Counted from the first letter of the stretch, positions 19,001 to 36,490 are shown. The stretch is DNA of 64,000 nucleotides from Axinella damicornis (GCA_963931865.1 OZ007512.1:14147961-14211960), one strand, 5' to 3'. The notes: a model not told the origin generated them from the letters alone. Made by a program: numbers and translations.

Positions 19001-22000
19001 TTGCTTAGTCATGCTCACCTCCTCTCCCTCCAACTCCCTCCCTCTCCATTTCCCTCCACCACTTTCCTCCTCCCTCCCTTCCTCCTACCTCTGCCTCTCT
19101 CCTCCTCCTGCTCCTCCTCCACCTGCCTCCTCACCACACCTTCCCCCCACACCTCCCTGCTCTTCTACCTCCCCCTTCCCACACTTTCTTCCTCTTCCAT
19201 CTCCCTCCTCCCTCCCTCTCCTCCATCCCTCTCCTCCACCTCCCTCCACCACCTCCTTCCACCACCGCCCTCCACCTACTCCCACTTCCCCCTCCCCACA
19301 CATTCTTCCTCCCTGCATCTCCCTCCCTCCATCTCCCTCCCTCCATCTCCTCCGCCTCCCTCCTCTCTACCCCTCCCTCCCCTTCTCCCTCTCTCCTTCC
19401 TCCTTCTTGTCCCTTCTCTTCCCTCCACGCACAGGGATCTGGTGATGTAAAATACCACCTGGGAATGTCACGCTGTCACCAGAGCACCATCACTGGCAAG
19501 ATGTACCAGATCGCCGTGGTCGCCAACCCCTCTCACCTGGAAGGTACACTCTCTAGCTTGTAGCCAACCCCTCTCACCTGGAAGGTACACTCTCTAGCTT
19601 GCAGTGTGTTTAGTGTCTGTACAGTCTGCACAGTGATCACACCTAGACATGCAGCACATAGACCAGGCCTGGAGAGGTCTAGTGATAGGTTTCAGTTAGT
19701 TGTTGTGTGGTCTATCCTGTGTGAGCTCCACCTCTCTTCGGGAGAGGTCTGGTGACGGGACTGGTTGCTGCGTGGTCTATCTTGTGTGAACTCTGTTTCC
19801 TCCCCCCACTCATCACACTGCGCAGCTGTGGATCCTGTAGTGCAAGGCAAGACACGTGCGGAGCAGTTCTATCGGGGGGACACGGAGGGGAAACAGGTGA
19901 AACTACAGAGTGTGGTCACGGAGTGCTTTACCGTGTGCTGATTGTTTGAGGTCTGCATGACAGAGTGATTGAAGGTGAATTGTGCACTTGCTCAGGTGAT
20001 GTCCATCCTGCTTCACGGTGATGCAGCATTTGCTGGTCAGGGGGTGGTCTATGAGACGTTCCACCTCTCGGACCTCCCCGACTACACCACCCATGGAACC
20101 ATCCACTTCATCGTCAACAACCAGGTGGAGCACCTCTTCTGTAACTACGTACTGTTTTGGTACAAACTCATTGTTCATGTGCAAACAGCCTTAAAATAAT
20201 GCGCTCGCCACCTGTGATCCCCTTCCCCCACATCCTCCCAATCCCCCCACCTCCCGCCACCTCCCTCCCTTCCCTCTCCATGGGACATTTACAGGATGTG
20301 TTTTCATTGCTTAAACTCGCCACACACCACGCACTCAGATTGGCTTCACTACGGATCCCCGTGTTGCACGATCGTCTCCATACTGTACAGAGGTGGCAAA
20401 GGTAAGAACACTGCATGTTACGTAGGCTGTGAGGTAGTGGTCCATCTGTGCATGCTCACCTCTTCTCCATGCCTTCTCCCTGCTGTGTGCTCACCTCTTC
20501 TCCATGCCTTCTCCCTGCTGTGTGCTCACCTCTTCTCCATGCCTTCTCCCTGCTGTGTGCTCACCTCTTCTCCATGCCTTCTCCCTCACCTCTTCTCCTC
20601 CTTGCCATCTGCTCACTTCTTCTCTGCCCTCCTCAACCAGGTGGTGGGTGCTCCAATATTTCATGTCAATGCGGATGACCCTGAGGCTGTGATGCACGTG
20701 TGTACGGTTGCAGCTGAGTGGCGGGAGAAGTATGGCAAGGATGTGGTGGTGGACTTGGTGTGCTACCGTCGCTATGGCCACAATGAGATGGACGAGCCCA
20801 TGCTCACACAAGTGAGTTTGAAAGTACAAGTAGCTCATCTCTTCTCACAGCTCATATCTCTTCTCACAGCTCATTTCTTAATTCTCACAGCTCATCTCTT
20901 CTCACACCTCAATCATGGTAGCACATACATGATTTGCCAGTATCAGAGAGCATGGTCGTATTGCATCCATATGGCTTTTCCTTGTTTCTGGAGAGGTGAC
21001 GTTCAATGTATGTCAGCCTGACTGGCCATCCCTAAATTAAGAAGTTTCCCCTCTAGTATGTAATGGTACGTGTATCTCGATCGGTCCTTATGTAGTTGAA
21101 AGTATTTACTTTGACTCCAACCCCTCAGCCCATGATGTACCAGGCAGTGAAGAAACATGTTCCTGTGCTGGAGAAGTATGCACAGTCTCTCATCAAAGAG
21201 GGCACGGTGTCCCAGGAGGAATACCAGGTGAGGGTTAGGGTTAGAGGGCACGGTGTCCCAGGAGGAATACCAGGTGAGGGTTAGGGTTAGAGGGCACGGT
21301 GTCCCAGGAGGAATACCAGGTGAGGGTTAGGGCTAACTTAGAGGGCACGGTGTCCCAGGAGGAATACCAGGTGAGTTAGAGGGCACGGTGTCCCAGGAGG
21401 AATACCAGGTGAGGGTATGCTCCAATTAGTGCAGTCGGGTATACTGATGTAGTCCCTACGATCACCGTCACTCAAGCATACCTGCATACACATACACTCA
21501 AACTCATGCACACAGGAAAAAAAGGCAAACTACGACAAAGTCTGCAAAGATGCTTATGAGCTATCCCAGAGTCAGACAATGCTACTGAATAAGGAATGGC
21601 TGGACTCCCCCTGGAGTGGTATGTGTGATGTGAGGGTGTGAGGGTATGAGGGTATGCCCCCTGGAGTGGTATGTGTGATGTGAGGGTGTGTGTGTGTGTG
21701 TGTGAGGGTATGCCCCCTGGAGTGGTATGTGTAATGTGAGGGTGTGTGAGTGGGTGAGGGTATGCCCCCTGGAGTGATATGTGTACATGTAATGTGTGGG
21801 TGTGTGAGTGAGGGTGTGCCCCCTGGAGTGATATGCATAATGCGAGGGTGTGTGAGTGGGGACGTGTGAGGTTGTGCCCCGGTGCATACAGTAGTGAGGG
21901 TGTGCCCCCTGTGGTCAGTGCATAGTGAGGTGTGTGAGTGAGGGTGTGCCCCCCTGGAGTGGCCGGCGCATAGTGAGGGTGTGCCTCCCTGGAGTGGCCG

Positions 22001-25000
22001 GCGCATATATTGTGAGGGTGTGCCCCCCTGGAGTGGCCGGCGCATAGTGAGGGTGTGCCTCCCTGGAGTGGCCAGCGCATAGTGAGGGTATGCCCCCCTG
22101 GAGTGGCCGGCGCATAGTGAGGGTGTGCCTCCCTGGAGTGGCCGGCGCATAGTGAGGGTATGCCCCCCTGGAGTGGCCGGCGCATAGTGAGGGTGTGCCC
22201 CCCTGGAGTGGCTGGCGCATAGTGAGGGTGTGCCCCCCTGGAGTGGCCGGCGCATAGTGAGGGTGTGCCCCCCTGGAGTGGCTGGCGCATAGTGAGGGTG
22301 TGCCCCCCTGGAGTGGCCGGCGCATAGTGAGGGTGTGCCTCCCTGGAGTGGCTGGCGCATAGTGAGGGTGTGCCCCCCTGGAGTGGCCGGTGCATAGTGA
22401 GGGTGTGCCTCCCTGGAGTGGCTGGCGCATAGTGAGGGTGTGCCCCCCTGGAGTGGCCGGCGCATAGTGAGGGTGTGCCTCCCTGGAGTGGCTGGCGCAT
22501 AGTGAGGGTGTGCCCCCCTGGAGTGGCCGGTGCATAGTGAGGGTGTGCCCCCCTGGAGTGGCCGGCGCATAGTGAGGGTGTGCCCCCCTGGAGTGGCCGG
22601 TGCATAGTGAGGGTGTGCCCCCCTGGAGTGGCCGGCGCATATTGATCGAGGGTGTGCCTCCCTGGAGTGGTCAGTGCACTGTAAGAGTTAAACACTTGCT
22701 TCTGTAGGATTCTTTAAATTTGAGGAGGATGGCCAGCCCAAGCTTGGTGCAACCTCTGGTCTTGCCACTGGTGTGTCTGAGGATCGACTACGGCACATTG
22801 GACAAGTGTTCAGTACCACACCTGAAGACTTTAACGTCCATACAGGTAAGGGAGAAGATGGGGACGGGGTAGCAAAGAGAGTAGCGAGAAAATTAATTTT
22901 GTTTCACCAATGGTGCTTGTATGTGTAGCTCTGCTTCATGGGAGTCGTGCAAACCCATGCTGGAGTGAAACTGGTATGGTGGGCTTCAATCTTGACTTAC
23001 GGACTTGTAGTGTGATGACTCTTGAAGTTAGTCTGTGGAAAATCATTGAGCTCTTTAGCTCGCACACTACAAATGTACCTGCGGTCGGCTCCAGACCTGG
23101 TGGCTTTAGTAAGACTAAAGTTTGTCCCAGCATGCAGCTGCCTTAATTGTAAGAGGAAGTCTGTGGTGTGCTCTATTTGGGTTTCAGTACCTCTCCCACT
23201 CCCACTAAATATCTCTCCTCAGCACTCAAGCGTGTGCTGGCAGGACGTCGTGAGATGCTGCAACGAGGAGAAGCAGACTGGGCATTAGGAGAAGCTTTTG
23301 CGTTTGGATCCCTGCTGGAAGATGGGACCCATGTTCGTCTGTCAGGGCAGGATGTGGAGAGGGGAACGTTTGCACACCGACACCACGTCATTCATGACCA
23401 GAAGGTTCATGACCAGAAGAACAAGACACAGTATCGGTATGGTCTGTGTGTGTCGGTGTGAGTCATACACAGTATCGGTATGGTCTGTGTGTGTCAGTGT
23501 GAGTCATACACGAAAGATGTGAGGTGTGTGAAGAGATAAAGGCGAAGTCGGCTGATCTTCCGCAGAGTCAATAGAAAATTGACCTGTTTCTTTACAGCGG
23601 ATGTTGATTGCAGAACTTGGTGCAGACTCATTGATATTATGTAAACTTTCCTGCCGAGTGACAGGCTTAGGTTTCTCGATCCCCTTCCCTGGAGGGTTGT
23701 AAGCTGAAGACGAAGCCCTGAATTGTGTATGCTGTCATTCTCATGTACTTCACTGGTGGCTGTGTCGCCCTCCCTCCAGGCCCCTGTGCCACGTTGCCCC
23801 CGACCAGGCGGAGTACACAGTCTGCAACAGCTCTCTGTCTGAGTTTGCTGTGCTGGGGTTTGAGCTGGGCTTCTCAATGAGCAACCCCAACTCCCTGGTG
23901 TGCTGGGAGGCGCAGTTCGGGGACTTCCACAACACTGCTCAGGTGACCATCCTTCCCTTTAAAGTGTCTATGGAAACCACAAAGCCAAATTTCTTGTACA
24001 TGTAGCTTGTTGAGGCAAAATATTAGCATGACTCATGCCTCTTCCTGTGTATGCATGCAATGAATATTGTATTTGATGTACAGCCACCCCCCTTCCTTCT
24101 TTCCGCCCCTTCCTTCTTCCGCCTCCCTTCTTCCCCTTCCCTCTCCTCTTCATATATTTCCTTCTCTCCTCCTCATATATTTCCTCCCTCTCCACTCCTC
24201 CTCCCTCTTCTCCTCCTCCCTCCTCCCTCTTCTAACTCCACCCCTCCTTTCCCTCCTCCTTCGTCTGCTCCCTATCCCTCTCTCTTTCAGTGTATCATCG
24301 ACCAGTTCATCTGCTCAGGACAGGACAAGTGGGTACGACAGAGTGGGTTGGTCCTGCTTCTCCCTCACGGGTACGAGGGGATGGGTCCGGAGCACAGTTC
24401 TGCACGGTTGGAACGCTTCCTCCAGCTCTGCAGTGATGATGCAGACTGTATGCCAGATGTACACCGGGAGGATGTCGCTTTGCAGCAGCTTCATGAGTGC
24501 AACTGGCAGGTAGGCTCACTGGCCGTGTTCTCTGTGCATTCAGCTTCTTGAGTGCAACTGGCAGGTAGGCTCACTGGCCGTGTTCTCTGTGCGTTCAGCT
24601 TCTTGAGTGCAACTGGCAGGTAGGCTCACTGGCCGTGTTCTCTGTGCATTCAGCTTCTTGAGTGCAACTGGCAGGTAGGCTCACTGGCCGTGTTCTCTGT
24701 GCGTTCAGCTTCTTGAGTGCAACTGGCAGGTAGGCTCACTGGCCGTGTTCTCTGTGCGTTCAGCGCCTTGAGTGCAACTGGCAGGTAGGCTCACTGGCCG
24801 TGTTCTCTGTGTGTTCAGCTTCTTGAGTGCAACTGGCAGGTAGGCTCACTGGCCGTGTTCTCTGTGCGTTCAGCTCCTTGAGTGCAACTGGCAGGTAGGC
24901 TCACTGGCCGTGTTCTCTGTGTGTTCAGCTCCTTGAGTGCAACTGGCAGGTAGGCTCACTGGCCGTGTTCTCTGGATGTTCAGCTTCTTGAGTGCAACTG

Positions 25001-28000
25001 GCAGGTAGGCTCACTGGCCGTGTTCTCTGTGCGTTCAGCTCCTTGAGTGCAACTGGCAGGTAGGCTCACTGGCCGTGTTCTCTGTGCGTTCAGCTCCTTG
25101 AGTGCAACTGGCAGGTAGGCTTACTGGCCGTGTTCTCTGTGCATTCAGCTCCTTGAGTGCAACTGGCAGGTAGGCTCACTGGCCGTGTTCTCTGTGTGTT
25201 CAGCGCCTTGAGTGCAACTGGCAGGTAGGCTCACTGGCCGTGTTCTCTGGATGTTCAGCTTCTTGAGTGCAACTGGCAGGTAGGCTCACTGGCCGTGTTC
25301 TCTGTGCGTTCAGCTCCTTGAGTGCAACTGGCAGGTAGGCTCACTGGCCGTGTTCTCTGTGCGTTCAGCTCCTTGAGTGCAACTGGCAGGTAGGCTTACT
25401 GGCCGTGTTCTCTGTGCATTCAGCTCCTTGAGTGCAACTGGCAGGTAGGCTCACTGGCCGTGTTCTCTGTGTGTTCAGCGCCTTGAGTGCAACTGGCAGG
25501 TAGGCTCACTGGCCGTGTTCTCTGTGCGTTCAGCTTCTTGAGTGCAACTGGCAGTTAGGCTCACTGGCCGTGTTCTCTGTGCGTTCAGCTCCTTGAGTGC
25601 AACTGGCAGGTAGGCTCACTGGCCGTGTTCTCTGTGCGTTCAGCGCCTTGAGTGCAACTGGCAGGTAGGCTCACTGGCCGTGTTCTCTGTGCGTTCAGCT
25701 TCTTGAGTGCAACTGGCAGGTAGGCTCACTGGCCGTGTTCTCTGTGCGTTCAGCTCCTTGAGTGCAACTGGCAGGTAGGCTCACTGGCCGTGTTCTCTGT
25801 GTGTTCAGCTCCTTGAGTGCAACTGGCAGGTAGGCTCACTGGCCGTGTTCTCTGGATGTTCAGCTTCTTGAGTGCAACTGGCAGGTAGGCTCACTGGCCG
25901 TGTTCTCTGTGCGTTCAGCTCCTTGAGTGCAACTGGCAGGTAGGCTCACTGGCCGTGTTCTCTGTGCATTCAGCTTCTTGAGTGCAACTGGCAGGTAGGC
26001 TCACTGGCCGTGTTCTCTGTGCGTTCAGCTCCTTGAGTGCAACTGGCAGGTAGGCTTACTGGCCGTGTTCTCTGTGCATTCAGCTCCTTGAGTGCAACTG
26101 GCAGGTAGGCTCACTGGCCGTGTTCTCTGTGTGTTCAGCGCCTTGAGTGCAACTGGCAGGTAGGCTCACTGGCCGTGTTCTCTGTGCGTTCAGCTTCTTG
26201 AGTGCAACTGGCAGTTAGGCTTACTGGCCGTGTTCTCTGTGCGTTCAGCTCCTTGAGTGCAACTGGCAGGTAGGCTCACTGGCCATGTTCTCTGGATGTT
26301 CAGCTTCTTGAGTGCGACTGGCAGGTAGGCTCACTGGCCGTGTTCTCTGTGCGTTCAGCTCCTTGAGTGCAACTGGCAGGTAGGCTCACTGTCCGTGTTC
26401 TCTGTGTGTTCAGCTCCTTGAGTGCAACTGGCAGGTAGGCTCACTGGCCGTGTTCTCTGTGAGTTCAGCTTCTTGAGTGCAACTGGCAGGTAGGCTCACT
26501 GGCCGTGTTCTCTGGATGTTCAGCTTCTTGAGTGCAACTGGCAGGTAGGCTCACTGGCCGTGTTCTCTGTGCATTCAGCTCCTTGAGTGCAACTGGCAGG
26601 TAGGCTCACTGGCTGTGTTCTCTGTGCATTCAGCTCCTTGAGTGCAACTGGCAGGTAGGCTCACTGGCCGTGTTCTCTGTGCATTCAGCTTCTTGAGTGC
26701 AACTGGCAGGTAGGCTCACTGGCCGTGTTCTCTGTGCATTCAGCGCCTTGAGTGCAACTGGCAGGTAGGCTTACTGGCCGTGTTCTCTGGATGTTCAGCT
26801 CCTTGAGTGCAACTGGCAGGTAGGCTCACTGGCCGTGTTCTCTGGATGTTCAGCTTCTTGAGTGCAACTGGCAGGTAGGCTCACTGGCCGTGTTCTCTGT
26901 GCATTCAGCTCCTTGAGTGCAACTGGCAGGTAGGCTCACTGGCCGTGTTACTTGTAGGGTAGGGCAGGTAGGGTTACTTGTACAGTGATGGGGAATGTGA
27001 TGTTGTCAGGTTCTCCTTGTACTGCGTATGCAAGTATAATAGTTGTGTGCATTAATTGGAGTATGATCTGATTCTGCTACTAAGGTTGTGAACTGTTCTA
27101 CACCCGCAAACTACTTCCACGTGTTGAGAAGGCAAATTGCCATGCCCTTCAGGAAACCTGTGAGTGTGTTGTGTAGTGAGGGAGGGAGGGAGGGAGGGAG
27201 GGGTTGCCTGCCCTTCAGGAAACCTGGGAGTGGGTTGTGTAGTGAGGGAGGGAGGGAGGGAGGGAGGGAGGGGTTGCCATGGCCTTCAGGAAACCTGTGA
27301 GTGTGTTGTGTAGTGTTTGTGTGTACTGTGTGATCGAGTTCGAGCTAGCAGCTAGCAACTATATGTACGAGGTTAACTGGGTCACTAGCTATAATGTTAC
27401 ATTAATGCACACGTTGACCAGCAGAGGTCACTAGCACCACAACTGCTATATTCTCACAGCTGGTGGTGATGACTCCCAAGAGCCTGCTGAGACATCCTGA
27501 TGCCAAGTCCCCTATCTCAGACATGGTGGAAGGTACGCTGTGCCTGCATGTTGATATGCATGAAGTTGTGTGTATGTATATATGCATATGTTTGTGTGTG
27601 TGTGTGTGTGTGTGAGGTTGTGTGTATCTCTACGTATGTTGGTGTGTGTGTGTGTATCTCTACACCTGTATGTTGGTGTGTGTGTGTGTATCTCTACACC
27701 TGTATGTTGGTGTGTGTGTGAGGTTGTGTGTATTTTTGTGATGCGTATCATGTGTAGACTAGAGTGCGCATGTACTACATGTAACCCACACTCTGTGAAA
27801 GTGTGTGTTGTGCCTCAGCTCAGGATGGTGATGTGCTAACCCACGAAAGTGTGTGTTGTGCCTCAGCTCAGGGTGGTGATGTGCTAACTATCATGTATGA
27901 ATTCTAAATAGTGGAGTGATTACACGCAGCCAACTCTGGTGTTGTGCCTCCTCCCTCCTGCAGGTACCTGTTTCCAGCGTGTGATTCCAGATGAGGTGTG

Positions 28001-29907
28001 TCTGTCAGGGGAGACTGTCAGCCGGCTGACTTTCTGTACAGGAAAACTCTACTATGAGCTGGTCAAGGAGAGGGAGAGTCGGGGCTTGCAGAGCAGCGTT
28101 GCCATCTGCAGAGTAGAACAGGTATGGTCTACCAACCACACACACCCACACATATACAGCACACACACACACCCACACATACACATGCAAAATGTGATCC
28201 AACTTTTCCATAGGCAGAAGTGTAGCCAGCTATAGGCAGTTTGCAATTTTGGGTGTGGCATGTCATATACTGTACATGTAGCTGCACACATAATTATGGT
28301 CATACTGCACCTGAGATTATACCCAAGAAATGGAAGTGGAAATAGCAGGGCAGTGGAGAGCAGAAAGTTGCCATGAGAGCCCTAGGGTCCTGATGACTGA
28401 AAATGATGGAAAAAAATTTGTATGAGCTTTGCCCAGTTTCCTGCAGCCTGTCAAGGCGCAAAGTGCCTCTGGCATCATACTGCCTCGGTAGGAAAAATGT
28501 TTCTGCCTACACTCCGGATGGTGATTGCCAAATTTCCACGCAACTCAGTCAGGTGTAAGCATTATACTTCCTACCAACCACACACACACACACAGCTCTC
28601 CCCATTCCCTTACGACCAGATACTCAGAGAACTCGACCGCTACCCACACGCAGAACTGGTGTGGGCACAAGAGGAGCCCAAGAATATGGGAGCGTGGAGC
28701 TACATTCAGCCTCGACTCAGCACAACATCTGGCCACACCAGGAAGATAAGGTTAGGACACCTGTACACTATCATAGAGTACGTGGCTATAGTACAGTTAG
28801 CTACCCAGACGTACTAGTTGCCTGAACGTATCGTAAGAAACGGCAGTATCATGAAAGTGCACCCCTAGCCTCGTTCCCAGGCCAGAGAGGTGCACCCCTA
28901 GCCTCGTTCCCAGGCCCAAGAGGTGCACCCCTAGCCTCGTTCCCAGGCCAGAGAGGTGCACCCCTAGCCTCGTTCCCAGGCCCGAGAGGTGCACCCCTAG
29001 CCTCGTTCCCAGGCCCGAGAGGTGCACCCCTAGCCTCGTTCCCAGGCCTGAGAGGTGCACCCCTAGCCTCGTTCCCAGGCCAGAGAGGTGCACCCCTAGC
29101 CTCGTTCCCAGGCCTGAGAGGTGCACCCCTAGCCTCGTTCCCAGGCCCGAGAGGGAGGTGACTAGTGCACCCCATACTAGTGGTGTACCGTCGTGCTCGC
29201 CAACCAGGGGTGGGTGTTTCCACATTCAGTACCCTAGGCTGGTTTGCGGTTTGCACTCGTGCATCATTGGTTAGCATCTCCACTCTCCACAACAGCGGTG
29301 GTTTGCACTCGTGCATCGTTGCTCCATTCTCCACAACTGCGGTGGTTTGCACTTGTGCATCGTTGGTTAGCATCTCCACTGCAGTGGTTTGCTGCTACAT
29401 ACGTTCAGAGATGCCCGAGTTGTCTGAAGTACAGTAACTGCACTCAGCTGGATGTTTGTCAGTAGTCTGTATACAGCCTATAGTACACAATGAGAGTGCT
29501 GTTTTGTACTGCCTCAGGCTCACAACTCAGTCAATCATAAGTGAATGAATACAGCTACATTCAGCATTCCAGCACACTCTATTATTCTCTAGTGCTTGAT
29601 GCAATCTGGTGGGTGCTGTTCCTGTAAACTCTGACCCTATAATACGGGCATTTGAGCCAAAATTAGCCGGGATTTTGTGACATTATGGTAGAATTTGCTG
29701 CCGTATAACAATTTCTCAGGTAGAGTGTGTTTGTTGGCCAACCACTCTGTTCCTATTAGTGCCACCTGCTGTGAACACGTTACTTATCACTGTGCTTGTA
29801 GGTATGTTGGACGAGCACCCAGTGCATCGGTTGCCACGGGCAACAAGGCCAACCACAATAGTGAACAGTACAGTGTGAGAAGCAAAGCAGTGGCTGACTC
29901 TGATTAG
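16067..29907 (+). CDS. OGDH: 2-oxoglutarate dehydrogenase E1, mitochondrial
   Basis: 24 exons, all in phase, 985 aa: 16067-16225, 16367-16553, 16661-16752, 17116-17254, 17557-17653, 17947-18010, 18082-18164, 18305-18395, 19435-19543, 19826-19896, 19996-20124, 20339-20401, 20641-20811, 21129-21227, 21516-21618, 22708-22845, 23223-23436, 23780-23942, 24291-24509, 27085-27159, 27460-27532, 27964-28121, 28596-28750, 29802-29907. It is the thiamine-diphosphate E1 of the Krebs-cycle 2-oxoglutarate dehydrogenase complex. An Arg-rich acid-free N-terminus ([20 protein letters not shown]) is a mitochondrial presequence. E1 motifs: [51 protein letters not shown] (ThDP/Mg site), [87 protein letters not shown] at 125-129 aligns with a proposed Ca-binding motif of vertebrate OGDH. 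The length and end (human 1,023 aa) are slightly shorter. Several introns carry tandem arrays seeded by exon ends (separate entries). Confidence 0.97.
17457..17536 (+). repeat. two-copy direct repeat in OGDH intron 4
   Basis: About 38-bp units (GAGGGCCTGGGAATAACCTC onwards to TACAGTGTTG) repeated twice in tandem upstream of exon 5. No exon sequence included. Confidence 0.8.
17700..17790 (+). repeat. G-rich run with short interstitial GGGTTAGGGTTAGG
   Basis: OGDH intron 5 holds a two-unit telomere-like stretch near 17707-17721 and a G run of about 20 bp, flanked by copies of TAGTGTGCGAGGGTGCATGG. This is far from the chromosome end. Confidence 0.7.
19010..19434 (+). repeat. CCTCC-rich pyrimidine tract upstream of OGDH exon 9
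   Basis: About 420 bp of nearly pure pyrimidine runs into the acceptor CACGCACAG at 19434. A greatly extended polypyrimidine tract; open frames here are low complexity. Confidence 0.85.
19523..19604 (+). repeat. 41-bp tandem duplication spanning the exon 9 donor
   Basis: The last 21 nt of exon 9 (CCAACCCCTCTCACC... to GGAAG) plus the next 20 intron bases are duplicated once in tandem. The second copy has TAG directly before the exon-derived part and the same GTACAC donor after it. Confidence 0.9.
20456..20600 (+). repeat. 35-bp minisatellite in OGDH intron 12
   Basis: About four copies of CTCACCTCTTCTCCATGCC plus TTCTCCCTGCTGTGTG, pyrimidine-rich, shortly before the exon 13 acceptor at 20640. 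Confidence 0.9.
21198..21408 (+). repeat. exon 14 end plus donor repeated five times
   Basis: The final 30 nt of exon 14 (encoding [10 protein letters not shown]) and its GTGAG donor recur four more times in the intron, separated by short spacers that include GGGTTAGGGTTAG. The exonic part is identical in each copy. Confidence 0.93.
21607..22676 (+). repeat. about 30-copy minisatellite seeded at the exon 15 donor
   Basis: The exon end CCCCCTGGAGTG and its donor GTATGTGTGATG start the array. The first copies keep the donor; most later copies (35-bp unit, CCCTGGAGTG then GCCGGCGCATAGTGAGGGTG) have GT changed to GC. The array ends about 30 bp before the acceptor of exon 16. Confidence 0.92.
23426..23510 (+). 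repeat. two-copy duplication spanning the exon 17 donor
   Basis: ACACAGTATCG (exon end) with GTATGGTCTGTGTGTGTC (intron start) is repeated once, about 42 bp apart. Confidence 0.9.
24489..26949 (+). repeat. 55-bp minisatellite, about 44 copies, seeded at the exon 19 donor
   Basis: Each unit holds TTCAG, then CTTCTTGAGTGCAACTGGCA plus G (21 nt, a near copy of the exon 19 end), then GTAGGCTCACTGGCC. The array starts at the real exon end (24509) and fills most of the 2.6-kb intron 19. Variation is confined mainly to the bases just before and after TTCAG (CTT, CTC, CGC). Confidence 0.97.
27136..27320 (+). repeat. exon 20 end plus donor repeated three times
   Basis: CCCTTCAGGAAACCT (encoding the end of PFRKP) with GTGAGTGTGTTGTGTAGTG recurs twice more, separated by (GGGA)n blocks. 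The middle copy has GG instead of GT at the donor. Confidence 0.92.
27596..27730 (+). repeat. (TG)n / ATCTCTACACCTGTATGTTGG repeats in OGDH intron 21
   Basis: A TG run followed by about three copies of a roughly 40-bp unit with GTGTGTATCTCTACACCTGT. Intronic. Confidence 0.8.
28860..29152 (+). repeat. 33-bp array built on the AGCCTCGTTCCCAGGCC motif
   Basis: Nine copies of a 33-bp unit (GAGGTGCACCCCTAGCC then TCGTTCCCAGGCCnGA) in the last OGDH intron. The core is the terminal motif of the hairpins at 1001-1092, 10446-10484 and 11966-12014. Confidence 0.93.
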
Positions 29908-30129
29908 TGAGCACTAACTGACCGGTAGACCTGTATTCATGTACATGTAAGTGTTCAATTGAAAACATCTTGTAAAATATAAATACATGTTCATGCCAGT
30001 ATTCACAGTCTATCTGTGGTGGCACACGATATAAATAACACATACACATAATGTATACCACACTAACATGTACTATTATTCTTCTCTTAAGATGCACAGT
30101 TGAACCCCACACATACAACATGCATACTA

Positions 30130-35989
<5,860 letters not shown>

Positions 35990-36457
35990 TGAAGCAGCGG
36001 GTATATCGAACTATTATACGGAAACTGCCAGTCCGCTGAGCACTGTCAAGGTTTCGGGGGTTTCACGGACTGTAACATTTAGTAGCTATATACACTGTTT
36101 CTATCTTGGCGATTGTCGGATTGATACGGCGTAGCAAAGTTAGCCGCTACGTCGCCAAGACTGCATGAGCTTGGCGATTGATAGCTGAGCCGAGTATGCT
36201 GTATCAATCGCGAATCTATATTATGTAAGCTTGCACGTCACAGTGGTGCCTGGTATATCAGTGTACCACCTTTTTGTCGTACAGAAACGGACCAGGACCT
36301 ATCGCAGGATCGGAATGGTCGGTGATTGTACATGCATGTGAACACTGAACCAGTTGTCAAAACACAGCAGCAAGACGCAGATAGTGACGATGGCGCTGGC
36401 TCTGAGCTGAGCGACCCCGACGACGATTGCAAATCCTGGTGCTAACCATAGCTGAAA

Positions 36458-36490
36458 TTGATAAGTTATCAACAAGTGATAACTTATCAA
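36458..36490. repeat. perfect hairpin TTGATAAGTTATCA / TGATAACTTATCAA
   Basis: 14-bp perfect arms with a 5-nt loop (ACAAG). A third partial copy (ATGATAGG) follows. Confidence 0.92.

Noticed and set aside
19001..19450. Pro/Ser-rich open frames in pyrimidine tracts (also 1523-2377, 3640-4092, 4544-4990, 32539-33362)
   Set aside because: They are low-complexity translations of purine/pyrimidine minisatellites inside introns of confirmed genes.
21472..22695. 407-aa minus-strand open frame ([20 protein letters not shown] repeats)
   Set aside because: It is the antisense reading of the OGDH intron 15 minisatellite.
36238..36440. Acidic plus-strand segment DADSDDGAGSELSDPDDD ending in a stop, considered as a last exon
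   Set aside because: There is no upstream coding exon, no clear acceptor and no similarity I can name. Kept only as a remark in the region entry.
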